The translations under genes and the position numbers were made by a program. Below the pieces are notes generated by a model that searched no databases, was not told where the DNA came from, and was given only the letters and a program-made list of their open reading frames with translations. Shown one piece after another: positions 35,665 to 44,747 of a stretch of DNA of 64,000 bases. The number at the start of each line of letters is the position of its first letter. Positions within the stretch are counted from its first letter, which is position 1. Source of the stretch: an uncultured Oceanisphaera sp. (GTDB taxonomy: Bacteria > Pseudomonadota > Gammaproteobacteria > Enterobacterales > Aeromonadaceae); NCBI RefSeq assembly GCF_947495715.1, contig NZ_CANLZU010000020.1, positions 1 through 64,000 of the forward strand, written 5' to 3'.

Positions 35665-36645
35665 ATGTTTGAACTACAGGATGCGTTTGCGCGCAAGTTC
35701 CAGTATCTGCGGCTGTCGGTGACCGACGTCTGCAACTTCAAGTGCAATTACTGTCTGCCGGACGGCTATCGCCCCGATGGTCGCAAGACATTCCTCACCC
35801 TGGATGAAATCCGTCGTCTGACCCGGGCTTTCGCCGCCATGGGCACCAGCAAGGTGCGCATTACCGGCGGAGAGCCCTCGCTGCGCAAGGATTTTACCGA
35901 CATCATCGAAACCGTGGCGGCAACGCCCGGCATTCAAAAGGTGGCCATGACCACCAATGGCTATCGCATGGCCAAGCACGCCGCTGACTGGCGTCGTGCC
36001 GGCCTGACGGCCATCAACGTCAGCGTCGACAGCCTGGACCCGCGCATGTTTCACCAGATCACCGGCCAGAATCGCTTTCATGAAGTGATGGCAGGCATCG
36101 ATGCCGCCTTTGACGCCGGTTTCGAGCAAATCAAGGTCAATGCGGTGCTGATGCGGGGTCTCAACGACGGTGATCTCGACCGCTTTCTGGCCTGGATCAA
36201 GCACAACCCCATTCAGCTGCGCTTTATCGAGCTGATGCAGACCGGCGAAATGGACGAGCTGTTCAACCGGCACCATGTGCGTGGTCAGCTTATCAAGCAA
36301 CAGTTGCTGCAGCAGGGCTGGCAGCAGAAGCTGCGCGCCCATAACGACGGCCCGGCCGAGGTCTTCTGGCATCCGGATTATATGGGTGAAATCGGCCTGA
36401 TCATGCCCTATGCCAAGGACTTCTGTGCCAGTTGCAACCGGCTACGGGTGTCGTCGCTGGGCAAACTGCACCTGTGCCTGTTTGGTGACTATGGTGTGGA
36501 CTTGCGCGATCTGCTGGCCGAGGATAATCAGCATGCCGCCCTGCAGCGGCGACTGCGCGATGCCCTGGCCGATAAAAAAGCCACCCACTTTCTGCACGAA
36601 GGCCATACCGGCATGACGCCCAACCTCGCCTCCATCGGCGGCTAA
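35665..36645 (+). CDS. moaA: GTP 3',8-cyclase MoaA
   Basis: A 326-residue radical-SAM enzyme that starts molybdopterin synthesis by converting GTP to 3',8-cyclo-GTP. The SAM cluster Cys are C23, C27 and C30 (CNFKCNYC), and a second C-terminal cluster is seen in FCASCNRLR. The C-terminal double Gly, needed for catalysis, is present (ASIGG). The ATG at 35665 is preceded by GGAAAGG. First gene of the moaABCDE operon. Confidence 0.97.
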   Translation: MFELQDAFARKFQYLRLSVTDVCNFKCNYCLPDGYRPDGRKTFLTLDEIRRLTRAFAAMGTSKVRITGGEPSLRKDFTDIIETVAATPGIQKVAMTTNGYRMAKHAADWRRAGLTAINVSVDSLDPRMFHQITGQNRFHEVMAGIDAAFDAGFEQIKVNAVLMRGLNDGDLDRFLAWIKHNPIQLRFIELMQTGEMDELFNRHHVRGQLIKQQLLQQGWQQKLRAHNDGPAEVFWHPDYMGEIGLIMPYAKDFCASCNRLRVSSLGKLHLCLFGDYGVDLRDLLAEDNQHAALQRRLRDALADKKATHFLHEGHTGMTPNLASIGG

Positions 36646-36774
36646 ACCAGAACAGGGCCCCAAAAAAGGGTCCCTGCCGGTTTGGTTTTTGAGAGGGCGT
36701 TCGTTGATCCCATGTATCCCTGTGCGAAAATATTGTTATCTACACGCTTTGCATCAACATCCCGAGAGGATTCT

Positions 36775-37290
36775 ATGAGCCATGCCAATACTGCCTTTGT
36801 GCCGCTGAACATAGCGGTACTGACTGTTTCCGATACCCGTAACGAAGACACCGACAGCTCGGGCCGTTATCTGGTCGAGGCGCTGACCGGGGCCGGCCAC
36901 CGGCTGGCAGAAAAAGTCATTCTCAAGGACGATAAATACGATATTCGCGCCCTGGTTGCCCGCTGGATCGCCGGCACCGAGGTGCAGGTAGTGATCATTA
37001 CCGGCGGCACCGGCTTTACCGGCCGCGATACCACCCCCGAGGCGGTCATGCCACTGCTCGACACCCAGATTGACGGCTTCGGCGAGCTGTTCCGCCACAT
37101 TACCTATCAGGAACTGGGTACCTCTACGGTACAGAGCCGTGCCCTCGGTGGCCTGGCCAATCGCACCGCCGTGTTCTGCCTGCCGGGCTCTACCGGTGCC
37201 TGCCGTACCGGCTGGAGCGGCATTCTGGCCGAGCAGCTCGATGCCAGTCACAAGCCTTGCAACTTCGTGCAGCATCTGGTGAGCGCATGA
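36775..37290 (+). CDS. moaB: Molybdenum cofactor biosynthesis protein MoaB
   Basis: A 171-residue MogA/MoaB-family protein. The [15 protein letters not shown] loop binds molybdopterin and is conserved; [11 protein letters not shown] near the C-terminus is typical. It probably adenylylates molybdopterin or is a near-redundant partner of MogA. GAGAGGA lies before the start. Its last codons overlap moaC by four bases. Confidence 0.96.
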   Translation: MSHANTAFVPLNIAVLTVSDTRNEDTDSSGRYLVEALTGAGHRLAEKVILKDDKYDIRALVARWIAGTEVQVVIITGGTGFTGRDTTPEAVMPLLDTQIDGFGELFRHITYQELGTSTVQSRALGGLANRTAVFCLPGSTGACRTGWSGILAEQLDASHKPCNFVQHLVSA

Positions 37291-37760
37291 GCGAGCTGAC
37301 CCACATCAATGCCTCGGGCGAGGCCAACATGGTCGATGTCAGCGACAAGGCGGTGACGGTACGCGAAGCCCGGGCCGAGGCCTGGGTGCTGATGGCCGAC
37401 GAGACCCTGCAACTGATCCTGAGTGGCCGGCACCACAAAGGGGATGTGTTCGCCACCGCCCGCATCGCCGGCATCATGGCCGCCAAGAAAACCGCCGATC
37501 TGATCCCGCTGTGCCATCCGCTGGCGCTGTCGAAGGTGGAAGTGCAACTGACCGCCGACGCCGAGCGGGGCGGGGTGCAGATCAGCAGTTACTGCAAATT
37601 ATCCGGCCAGACCGGGGTGGAAATGGAAGCGCTCACCGCCGCCTCGGTGGCGGCGCTGACCATCTATGATATGTGCAAGGCGGTGCAGAAAGACATGCGC
37701 ATCGAAGGCGTTCGCCTGCTGGAAAAACGCGGCGGCAAATCGGGGGATTTCACGGCATGA
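37287..37760 (+). CDS. moaC: Cyclic pyranopterin monophosphate synthase
   Basis: A 157-residue enzyme that turns 3',8-cyclo-GTP into cyclic pyranopterin monophosphate. [14 protein letters not shown], the active-site LIPLCHPL and the Lys of KKRGGKSGD-type C-terminus are present. Translationally coupled to moaB by ATGA and to moaD in the same way. Confidence 0.97.
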   Translation: MSELTHINASGEANMVDVSDKAVTVREARAEAWVLMADETLQLILSGRHHKGDVFATARIAGIMAAKKTADLIPLCHPLALSKVEVQLTADAERGGVQISSYCKLSGQTGVEMEALTAASVAALTIYDMCKAVQKDMRIEGVRLLEKRGGKSGDFTA

Positions 37761-38005
37761 CCATCAAGGTGGTATTTTTCGCTCAGGTACGCGAACTGGT
37801 CGGGCAGGATGAACTGAACCTGACGGAGGACTACGCCAACGTGGAGTCGCTGCGCCAGGCATTGGTGACCCGGGGCGACAAGTGGGCGCTGGCGCTGGCC
37901 AACGACAAGTTGCTGGCGGCGGTCAATCACACCATAGTGCCGCTCGACACCCCGGTGAAGTCGGGGGATGAAGTGGCCTTCTTCCCACCGGTTACCGGAG
38001 GTTGA
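37757..38005 (+). CDS. moaD: Molybdopterin synthase sulfur carrier subunit
   Basis: An 82-residue ubiquitin-like protein ending in the essential Gly-Gly (PPVTGG), which carries the thiocarboxylate used to make the dithiolene. ATGA overlap with moaC. Confidence 0.97.
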   Translation: MTIKVVFFAQVRELVGQDELNLTEDYANVESLRQALVTRGDKWALALANDKLLAAVNHTIVPLDTPVKSGDEVAFFPPVTGG

Positions 38006-38006
38006 G

Positions 38007-38453
38007 ATGATTCGGGTACAAACTGCCGACTTCAGCCTGGGCGACGAATACGCCGCGCTCAGCCAGTCACATCAGACCGGTGCCGTGGTCACCTTTATCG
38101 GCAAGGTGCGGGAGATGAACCAGGGCGCGGCGGTCAGCGGCATGACTCTGGAACACTATCCGGGTATGACCGAGCACGCGCTGCAACAGATAGTGGATCA
38201 GGCCCACATCCGCTGGCCGTTGCTGGAATGCCGGGTGATCCACAGAGTCGGGCCGCTGGCGCTGGGCGATCAAATCGTGTTTGTCGGGGTGGCCAGCCAG
38301 CACAGAGAGGCGGCATTCGAGGCCTGTCATTTCATCATGGACTACCTCAAGACCCGGGCGCCGTTCTGGAAGAAAGAACAAACCGACGATGGCGAACGCT
38401 GGGTTGAAGCGAAAGACAGCGACACCCAGGCGGCGGAAAAATGGCACGAGTGA
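38007..38453 (+). CDS. moaE: Molybdopterin synthase catalytic subunit
   Basis: A 148-residue large subunit that transfers sulfur from MoaD to cyclic pyranopterin monophosphate. FIGKVREMNQG, LEHYPGMTE and the active-site KTRAPFWKKE are typical. It begins one base after the moaD stop with GGAGG upstream. Last gene of the operon; element E2 follows. Confidence 0.97.
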   Translation: MIRVQTADFSLGDEYAALSQSHQTGAVVTFIGKVREMNQGAAVSGMTLEHYPGMTEHALQQIVDQAHIRWPLLECRVIHRVGPLALGDQIVFVGVASQHREAAFEACHFIMDYLKTRAPFWKKEQTDDGERWVEAKDSDTQAAEKWHE

Positions 38454-38482
38454 TCTGACGTATATTCGTTCCATCCGCTGTC

Positions 38483-38718
38483 GGACAAAGGGCCCGCTCT
38501 GCCGACACGCTACGGGGAATGACACTCATTGTTTCAGCCTGCTGCGAACATTCACTGGATGTTCGGTCAGTCAGAAACGATTCGTCCCGGCGAGACAAGC
38601 TCGCCCCATGTAAGCTCGGAAATGCCATCTGACCGCCAGGGATGGCGGGAATGCCGAAACGGCAGGAGCATTTTTCGGCCGTGGCATCTGATGGTCGGTG
38701 GAGCAGATCCCTTTGTCC
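38483..38718. repeat. Modular palindromic element E2
   Basis: Outer arms GGACAAAGGGCCCGCTCTGC and GGTGGAGCAGATCCCTTTGTCC pair with each other through 20-odd bases, with CGACACGC just inside. The interior carries smaller hairpins (CATTCACTGGATGTTCG and GCCATCTGACCGCCAGGGATGGC). A 41460-type copy shares long interior stretches, e.g. CTGCGAACATTCACT and CGGCAGGAGCATTTT. No gene inside 38454-38860. Confidence 0.8.
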
Positions 38719-38860
38719 TCCAGATGCAGCAGAGCCGCCTGTTGGCACTGACCTTTCCTTTTCTTCTTGGCGTCAAACGGCCTCCTTGCTAGTATAGCCA
38801 TCTAAATGTCCAAACGTTCAAAAGCCTGTTGGCTGTTGCTGCCGTTCTCAAGGAGTTGTC

Positions 38861-39667
38861 ATGCGTCGTACCCTGCTCAAGTTGCCCCTGCTGGCCCTGG
38901 CCTTCGGTACTTTTCCGGTACTGGCCGTCGATGCGGATAAAAAAGAAATCGTCATCGGCACCACGGTGGGCGACTTCGCCAACATGGTCACCGAGTCGAT
39001 CAAACCCCAGCTGGAAGCCCAGGGTTACCGGGTCAAGTTGGTCGAGTTTACCGATTACGTGATGCCCAACCTGGCGCTGGCGGAAGGGGCGCTGGACGTC
39101 AACTGCTTTCAGCACCAGCCCTATCTCGAGACCTTCAGTAAAGACCGGGGTCTGGAGCTGAGTCCGGTGACCCAGGTACCTACGGGTCCCATGGGGCTGT
39201 ATTCCGGCAAGCAGGGTGCGCTTGACGAGGTGAAAAAGGGCAGTACCGTTGCCATTCCCAACGATCCCACCAATCAGGCCCGGGCCCTGCTGATGCTGGC
39301 GGATCTTGGCTGGATCACCCTGCGCGACGATATCGATCCGTTGCGGGCCAGCGAATTCGATGTGGCCGACAATCCCAAGGGTATCAAGCTGATCCCGCTG
39401 GAAGCGGCGCAACTGCCGCGTTCCCGGCAGGACGTGGACTTCGCGGTGATCAACGGTAACTACGCCGCTTCCAGCGGCATCGCCTTCGGCGAAGGCCTGT
39501 TCCTCGAGCGCAGCTACGACTTCATCAACTGGGTGGTGGTGCGCAGCGAAGACAAGGACAAGGACTTCGTACAGGATGTGGTCGACGCCTACAACGCCGA
39601 GGCCTTCAAGGACTATGCGGTGAAGCGTTTCGAGGGTTACAAATACCCCGAGAGCTGGGGCCGCTAA
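38861..39667 (+). CDS. NlpA/MetQ-family substrate-binding protein
   Basis: A 268-residue periplasmic binding protein like MetQ, which carries methionine to the MetNI ABC importer. Features: signal peptide (LLKLPLLALAFGTFPVLAV), IVIGTTVGDF, VEFTDYVMPNLALAEGALDVNCFQH and VAIPNDPTNQARAL. Unlike most MetQ proteins it has no lipobox Cys, so it should be soluble in the periplasm. No metN or metI is next to it. AAGGAG precedes the start. Confidence 0.9.
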   Translation: MRRTLLKLPLLALAFGTFPVLAVDADKKEIVIGTTVGDFANMVTESIKPQLEAQGYRVKLVEFTDYVMPNLALAEGALDVNCFQHQPYLETFSKDRGLELSPVTQVPTGPMGLYSGKQGALDEVKKGSTVAIPNDPTNQARALLMLADLGWITLRDDIDPLRASEFDVADNPKGIKLIPLEAAQLPRSRQDVDFAVINGNYAASSGIAFGEGLFLERSYDFINWVVVRSEDKDKDFVQDVVDAYNAEAFKDYAVKRFEGYKYPESWGR

Positions 39668-39682
39668 GCCTTGAAAAACCAG

Positions 39683-40525
39683 ATGCATCGTTCATGGCAG
39701 TTTGAGGTTCAGGGTCGTCGGCTGGCGGTAATGGAGTGGGGCGACCCGCAAGGGGTGCCGGTGGTGGCGTTGCACGGCTGGCTCGACAATGCCGCCAGCT
39801 TTATCCTGCTGGCTCGATATTTACCACAGCTACGGCTGATTGCCCTCGATCTGGCCGGGCACGGCCTGTCCGATCACCGCGCCGCTGGCCAGCCCTATTA
39901 CATCTGGGACAACGTGGCCGATGTGCTGGCCTTGCTCGATGAACTGAAATTGAAACGGGTGGCGCTGCTGGGACATTCGATGGGGGCAAGCATTGCGACG
40001 CTGCTGGCGGGCAGTTTTCCCGAGCGGGTCAGCCGCTTGTTTCTGCTCGATGGCCTGGCCCCGCGCCATTACCGTGCTGACAGTCTGCCCGAGCAAATGG
40101 CGGCAGCCCTGCGAAAAGGCAACCGCATACGCCGCCGGGGTTGGCGCCCTTATGAACAATTTGAACAGGCGGTACAGGCCCGCATGGGCGGCCGCTACCC
40201 GGTCAGCCGCGAGGCTGCAACCTGGCTGCTGGAGCGGAGCCTGGAGCAAAGATCCGATGGCTGGTACTGGCGCCACGATATTGCCCTGTCGCAGCCTTCG
40301 GTCGTGCGTCTGTGCGAGCAGCAAATCGCCGCCTTTCTCACGCGTCTGACCATGCCGGTGCTGCTGATGATGGCGGAGCGGGGCGACGAGCTGGACGGCG
40401 TTGAGCCATTGACTGAACTCGTACGGGATCTTGAGCTGAAAGTACTCGACGGCGGCCACCATATGCATCTGGAAGCAAAAGCGGCGGCACAGATTGCCGA
40501 TTGGATCGGTGAGCGACTGACCTAA
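39683..40525 (+). CDS. Alpha/beta hydrolase
   Basis: A 280-residue hydrolase with LHGWLDNAASF (oxyanion region), nucleophile elbow GHSMGAS and a C-terminal His in GGHHMHLE. Substrate unknown. The start is uncertain: a TTG at 39671 and an ATG at 39683 are in frame and neither has a ribosome binding site; translation may be coupled to the upstream binding protein, whose stop is 4 to 16 bp away. Its last 25 codons are echoed by a remnant at 41048-41137. Confidence 0.88.
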   Translation: MHRSWQFEVQGRRLAVMEWGDPQGVPVVALHGWLDNAASFILLARYLPQLRLIALDLAGHGLSDHRAAGQPYYIWDNVADVLALLDELKLKRVALLGHSMGASIATLLAGSFPERVSRLFLLDGLAPRHYRADSLPEQMAAALRKGNRIRRRGWRPYEQFEQAVQARMGGRYPVSREAATWLLERSLEQRSDGWYWRHDIALSQPSVVRLCEQQIAAFLTRLTMPVLLMMAERGDELDGVEPLTELVRDLELKVLDGGHHMHLEAKAAAQIADWIGERLT

Positions 40526-40595
40526 AGCAGCGAGTTAGCGGCATCGCCCCGATCCTAAGCAGAGCTGCATCACAGGTGTGGTTCTGCCGACATTT

Positions 40596-40623
40596 CCGCC
40601 TTCGCGAGGGTGACGATAAAGGC
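40596..40623. repeat. REP-like repeat, second copy
   Basis: CCGCCTTCGCGAGGGTGACG and the next bases to 40623 are the reverse complement of 346-373. It sits between the hydrolase and PilZ genes. Confidence 0.65.
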
Positions 40624-40662
40624 AAACCAGCCCCAGAATCCACATCAGTTACGCGGCATTAC

Positions 40663-40929
40663 CTAGACGATAAACTCCAGGGCAATGCCATCTCTCTCTA
40701 CCCGTACCACTTTCATCATGAGTGGTGGCAGGGTCTGATCCCAGTCCGGGTCCAGGACTTTAGCTTCAAACAACATGCCGGGTGAAAAATCCGAAGAAGT
40801 GGCGACTTCTACCAGGACACCGCTTTCGGACATGTTTCTGATATTACCTTTGATGGGCCCAAAGTGTTCGTTACTCAGGCATATACTGCAGTTCGTTTTA
40901 CGGCGCGGGTGATAGCGGCGGTCTTCCAT
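40663..40929 (-). CDS. PilZ-domain protein
   Basis: An 88-residue, single-domain PilZ protein. RRYHPRRKTNC and the later NMSESGVLVEV correspond to the RxxxR and (D/N)xSxxG c-di-GMP-binding motifs, so it probably binds cyclic di-GMP. The ATG at 40929 has GGGGGA upstream. The target process is unknown. It sits in a segment flanked by repeated copies of a hydrolase gene end. Confidence 0.88.
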   Translation of the reverse strand: MEDRRYHPRRKTNCSICLSNEHFGPIKGNIRNMSESGVLVEVATSSDFSPGMLFEAKVLDPDWDQTLPPLMMKVVRVERDGIALEFIV

Positions 40930-41047
40930 TGCCTGTTCCCCCAATGTCTGTGTTTAATGCGGTTCCATCGGCATGAAAAGAGCCTGACGGGTCCTTCAGG
41001 TCTCAAGTATAGGCAGGTCTTGAAGCATCGAGGGCAATATCTGTAAA

Positions 41048-41137
41048 GACACAGATATTCATGCTGTGGAAAAAGGCAGTCATCATCTGTGTCTGGAGGA
41101 AGAGGCTGCCGTGTGGATCGGCGAACGGCTGGCTTAA
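41048..41137 (+). pseudogene. Remnant: C-terminal end of a second alpha/beta hydrolase gene
   Basis: Reading in frame gives AVEKGSHHLCLEEEAAVWIG followed by ERLA and a stop. The intact hydrolase at 39683-40525 ends with GGHHMHLEAKAAAQIADWIG followed by ERLT and a stop. The following bases AAAGCAGCGA are also the same. No upstream hydrolase sequence remains. Its stop codon overlaps the end of DUF1289. It is a diverged, not recent, copy. Confidence 0.75.
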
Positions 41138-41391
41138 AGCAGCGAATCCTGAGGCGGAGTGTCTTGCTGGACCAGTTCCAGTTCCAGCTGTTTCTTGCGG
41201 GCGGCGGCCAGCACCCGGCGCTTGCGATCCTGGCACAGGCGAATAACCTCGCGCTTTTGTCCCGAGCTGAACTGCAGCCAGTTGAAGCGTTCGTCCCGGC
41301 TACGAAAGCAGCCCTTGCAGTAGCCTCTGTTATTGACCTGACAGACGCCGATACAGGGACTGGGTACCTCGAAAAACTCCAGTTGCTCCAT
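41134..41391 (-). CDS. DUF1289 family protein (Fe-S-like Cys cluster)
   Basis: An 85-residue protein starting MEQLEFFEVPSPCIGVCQ. Four Cys in CIGVCQVNNRGYCKGC form the DUF1289 signature, which probably binds a metal or iron-sulfur cluster. The start has GGAGG upstream; an earlier frame would add 11 residues. C-terminal part is a basic helix. Function unknown. Confidence 0.9.
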   Translation of the reverse strand: MEQLEFFEVPSPCIGVCQVNNRGYCKGCFRSRDERFNWLQFSSGQKREVIRLCQDRKRRVLAAARKKQLELELVQQDTPPQDSLL

Positions 41392-41459
41392 TTGTTTCCT
41401 CCCCATGCTCCCTAAATGGAGCATATTTCACCGCCTTCGGCAAGCGGCTCTTCGCATAA

Positions 41460-41873
41460 AGAGGCAACAGAGCCGGCTCCCTCGACACGCCACTGATAAA
41501 TGACACTCACCGTTGCAGCCTACTGCGAACATTCACTGAATGTTCGGTCAGGCTGCAACCGTTCGTCACGGCGAGGCAAGCTCGCCCCCTGAGGGCTCGG
41601 AAATGCCATCTGACCGCCATGGAGGGCGGGAATGCCGGAACGGCAGGAGCATTTTCCGGCCTTGGCATTTCACGGTCGTGGGAGTCGTTCTCTGTTGCCT
41701 CTTCTGGACTCCGAGTCACCTGTAGACGGCGCCAACAGGCCACGCCGAAACATCAAGGAGGACAAAGGGATCTGCTCCGGCGACCGTCACATGACAGGGA
41801 TGTCATGTGCTGAGCGTCACAGGGATGTGCCTGAAGCGAGTCGGTGGAGCGGGCCCTTTGTTCGACGTTTGTA
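41460..41873. repeat. Modular palindromic element E3 (double hairpin)
   Basis: Hairpin A (41460-41702) has outer arms AGAGGCAACAGAG and CTCTGTTGCCTCT and then GCTCCCTCGAC/GTCGTGGGAG. Hairpin B (41761-41873) has arms GACAAAGGGATCTGCTCC and GGAGCGGGCCCTTTGTTC. Arm A matches element E1 and arm B matches the arms of E2, so E3 joins both types. Interior cassettes are shared with E1 and E2. Confidence 0.8.
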
Positions 41874-41886
41874 CAGAAATGCAAGC

Positions 41887-43161
41887 CTACAGCCAGTCCC
41901 TCATCCGGTACCAGGCCATGGCCAGCACCAGCGCCGGTGTGCGTAATAAGCGGCCACCGGGAAACTCGTGGTGCGGAATCTTGCCGAACAGGTCGAAGCG
42001 CTCGGTCGAGCCTGCGATAGCATCGGCCATCAGGCTGCCGGCCATGCCGGTGAGGGCGATGCCGTGGCCGGAAAAACCCTGGGCAAAATAGACGTTGCCG
42101 TTCAGGCGGCCGAAGTGCGGTGCCCGGTTCATGGTGATGCCCACATAGCCGCCCCAGGTGTATTGCTGTTTCACGTCCTTGAGCTGGGGGAACACCTGGC
42201 GCAGTCGCTGGCCCATGGCGCCGGCCAGATTCAGCGGATCCAGCCGCGAATAGCTGACCCGGCCGCCGAACAGCAGCCGGGTGTCGGCACTCAGGCGAAA
42301 GTAGTCGAGCACGAAGTTGATGTCCGCCACCGCCATGTTGTTTTTGATAAGCGCTTTAGCTCGCTCGGCACCGAGTGGTTCGGTGGCGGTGATATAGGTA
42401 CCCACCGGCATGATCTTGCGCTCTATGTCCGGGGCTATGCCTTCCAGATAGGCGTTGCCGCACAGCAACAGATGACGACAGCGCACCCGGCCCCGGGCGG
42501 TGTGGGCCACGGGCGTGGCGCCTTGTTCGATGCGGGTGACGGCCGTCTGCTCGTAAAACTGTGCGCCGGCCTTCTGGGCCGCCTGCACCAGCCCCAGGGT
42601 GTAGTTGAGCGGATGTACATGGCCGCTGTCGGGATCATAGAGACCGCCGAGATAAGACTCGGTGGCCAGCTCTGCCTGTACCTGATCCTTGCTCCACAGT
42701 TGCAGGCTGTCGTAGCCGAAGTGACGACGCAGATCATCGGCCCAGCCTTCCAGCTCGGTCATGTGGCGGGGTTTGACCGCCGCATGCAGGTGGCCGTCGG
42801 CCAGAGCGCAGTCGATGCCATGAGTCCTGATGCGCTGGCGCATCTGGGTCATGGCTTCCAGCGAGATGTTCCACAGGGCCCGGCTGGCGTCCTGGCCGAC
42901 CATGCTGGTGAGTCTGGACTGATCGCAGGCGTAGCCGAAAATCATCTGGCCACCGCTGCGCCCGGAGGCGCCCCAGCCGACCTTATGGGCTTCCAGCACC
43001 GCCACCTTGTAGCCCTTTTCTGCCAGCGACAGCGCCGCCGAGGCGCCGGTGATGCCTGCACCGACGATGCACACGTCCACATCCAGGTCTTGCTCCAGGG
43101 GCGGGTAACTCAGGGGCAGATTGAGGGAGGCGGCATAGTAGGAATCGGCGTGCGACTGCAT
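41887..43161 (-). CDS. puuB: Gamma-glutamylputrescine oxidoreductase
   Basis: A 424-residue flavoprotein of the DAO family. The FAD motif VCIVGAGITGASAAL is at the N-terminus, and SGRSGGQ and QGFSGHGI match PuuB. It oxidises gamma-glutamylputrescine to the aldehyde with release of ammonia and H2O2. Length agrees with E. coli PuuB (426). The ATG at 43161 is chosen for its upstream GGAG. It is in the same direction as the puuA-like gene, separated by element E4. Confidence 0.93.
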   Translation of the reverse strand: MQSHADSYYAASLNLPLSYPPLEQDLDVDVCIVGAGITGASAALSLAEKGYKVAVLEAHKVGWGASGRSGGQMIFGYACDQSRLTSMVGQDASRALWNISLEAMTQMRQRIRTHGIDCALADGHLHAAVKPRHMTELEGWADDLRRHFGYDSLQLWSKDQVQAELATESYLGGLYDPDSGHVHPLNYTLGLVQAAQKAGAQFYEQTAVTRIEQGATPVAHTARGRVRCRHLLLCGNAYLEGIAPDIERKIMPVGTYITATEPLGAERAKALIKNNMAVADINFVLDYFRLSADTRLLFGGRVSYSRLDPLNLAGAMGQRLRQVFPQLKDVKQQYTWGGYVGITMNRAPHFGRLNGNVYFAQGFSGHGIALTGMAGSLMADAIAGSTERFDLFGKIPHHEFPGGRLLRTPALVLAMAWYRMRDWL

Positions 43162-43212
43162 AGGAGCTCCATTAGTCATTCTGTTGTTTTGCTTTAATAT
43201 TCTGGGTCTGCC

Positions 43213-43363
43213 CACCAAAGGGGCCACTCCGCCGACACGCTGTGAATACCTCCATGTACGCTCTCCGTTTCATCTGACCACCATGGATGGTGGGAATGCC
43301 GGAACGGCAGGAGCACTTTTCGGCCCTGAAACGGAAGGTCGGCGGAGCAGACCCCTTTGGTCG
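43213..43363. repeat. Modular palindromic element E4
   Basis: ACCAAAGGGG (43214-43223) and CCCCTTTGGT (43352-43361) are perfect complements and continue as CACTCCGCCGAC/GTCGGCGGAGCAG. Inner CGGAACGGCAGGAGCA-like segment is shared with E2 and E3. It lies between puuB and puuA. Confidence 0.8.
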
Positions 43364-43388
43364 TCTGTCTGATGTGGACGCTATCTTG

Positions 43389-44747
43389 TTACACCAAGTG
43401 TTGATACCACTGGTATTCCAGCGGGGTCACGTGCTGGTCGAATTCGGCCAGCTCGAAGCGCTTGTTGATAAGGTAGGCGCGATGAAACTCCTTGCCCAGG
43501 TACTGGGACAGCCGGTGCGACTGGGCGAAGCGGTCCAGCGCATCCTGCCAGCGATAGGGTAATAGTGGCAAGTCCAGCTTGTTGGCATCGCCCTGAATGG
43601 GGGCGGGGGCCTGCAGTTGCTCGCTGATGCCGTGATCCACCGCCGCCAGAATGGCCGCCACCACCAGATAGGGGTTGGCATCGGCCCCGGCCACCCGGTG
43701 CTCCAGCCGGGTATTGGCCTTGTCGCCCGACGGCACGCGCAGTGCCACGGTGCGGTTGTCGAAGCCCCAGCTGGCGTGCAGCGGCACAAACATATGCGGT
43801 TGCAGCCGGCGGTAGGAGTTGGCGTTGGGGGCAAACAGCGCCATGCATTCGGGCAGCATGCTGCAGTTGCCGGCAATGGCCTGGCGCAACAGCTCGTGAT
43901 CCTCGGCGAACACGTTGTTGCCTGCTTCGTCGAGCAGACTGACGTGAATATGCATGCCGGAGCCGGCCTGGCCATTATAGGGTTTGGCCATGAAGGTGGC
44001 GTACATGCCTTCCTTGTTGGCCACCGCCTTGATGGCGCGCTTGAGCAGCACCGCCTGATCGCAGGCGTCCACCGCGTTGTTCTGGTGGGTCAGGTTTATT
44101 TCGAACTGGCCCGGGGCATATTCGGCCACGGCGTTGTCGGCGGGAATTTGCTGCAGTTTGCACACTTCCGACACCCGCACCAGAAAGTCTTCCCAACTGT
44201 CGAGATCGTCGAGCGAATAGACCTGGGTGTCGTGCATGCGTTCATCGGTGCCCGGCAGAATCGGCGGCTGGGGCAGGCCATCGACACCTTCTTTCTGATC
44301 CACCAGATAGAACTCCAGCTCCACCGCCACACAGGGGCGCAGGCCCTTGTCCAGCAGCCGTTGTATCACCTTCTGCAAGACATGGCGCGGATCGGCGAAA
44401 AAGGGGCTGCCGTCTGTATCTTCCATGGTCATCAGGATCTGGGCGGACGGGGTCTTGTGCCAGGGCACCGGCACCAGGGTATGGGGCAGCAGCCGGCACA
44501 GGCGGTCGCTGTCACCCTGAGCCAGCCCCAGACCGGTTTCTTCCACCGTCTGGCCGGTGATGTCGAGGGCAAACACAGACGCGGGCAGGCAGATGCCATC
44601 GCGCAGGGCTGTTTCCATGGCGCTGCTTTGAATGCGCTTGCCTCTGAGTACCCCGTTGAGATCGCACAGCATCAGATCGATGGACTGATAATCGGCCCAG
44701 GGGCTGTCGGGCGCCGAGTGATGGTGTTTGCGAGGGTCCTTGATCAT
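43389..44747 (-). CDS. puuA: Glutamine synthetase-like gamma-glutamylpolyamine ligase (PuuA)
   Basis: A 452-residue glutamine-synthetase-fold enzyme. VAVELEFYL, the ATP-binding KPYNGQAGSGMHIH and the conserved RVPSGDKANTRLEHR are seen. It lies in the puu cluster and probably joins glutamate to putrescine or another polyamine. AAGGATGA lies before the start. Divergent from a paralogue at 44960. True nitrogen-assimilating GlnA has no place here. Confidence 0.9.
   Translation of the reverse strand: MIKDPRKHHHSAPDSPWADYQSIDLMLCDLNGVLRGKRIQSSAMETALRDGICLPASVFALDITGQTVEETGLGLAQGDSDRLCRLLPHTLVPVPWHKTPSAQILMTMEDTDGSPFFADPRHVLQKVIQRLLDKGLRPCVAVELEFYLVDQKEGVDGLPQPPILPGTDERMHDTQVYSLDDLDSWEDFLVRVSEVCKLQQIPADNAVAEYAPGQFEINLTHQNNAVDACDQAVLLKRAIKAVANKEGMYATFMAKPYNGQAGSGMHIHVSLLDEAGNNVFAEDHELLRQAIAGNCSMLPECMALFAPNANSYRRLQPHMFVPLHASWGFDNRTVALRVPSGDKANTRLEHRVAGADANPYLVVAAILAAVDHGISEQLQAPAPIQGDANKLDLPLLPYRWQDALDRFAQSHRLSQYLGKEFHRAYLINKRFELAEFDQHVTPLEYQWYQHLV

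Noticed and set aside
38454-38860. Several short open frames after moaE
   Set aside because: They fall inside element E2 and exist on both strands because the element is palindromic.
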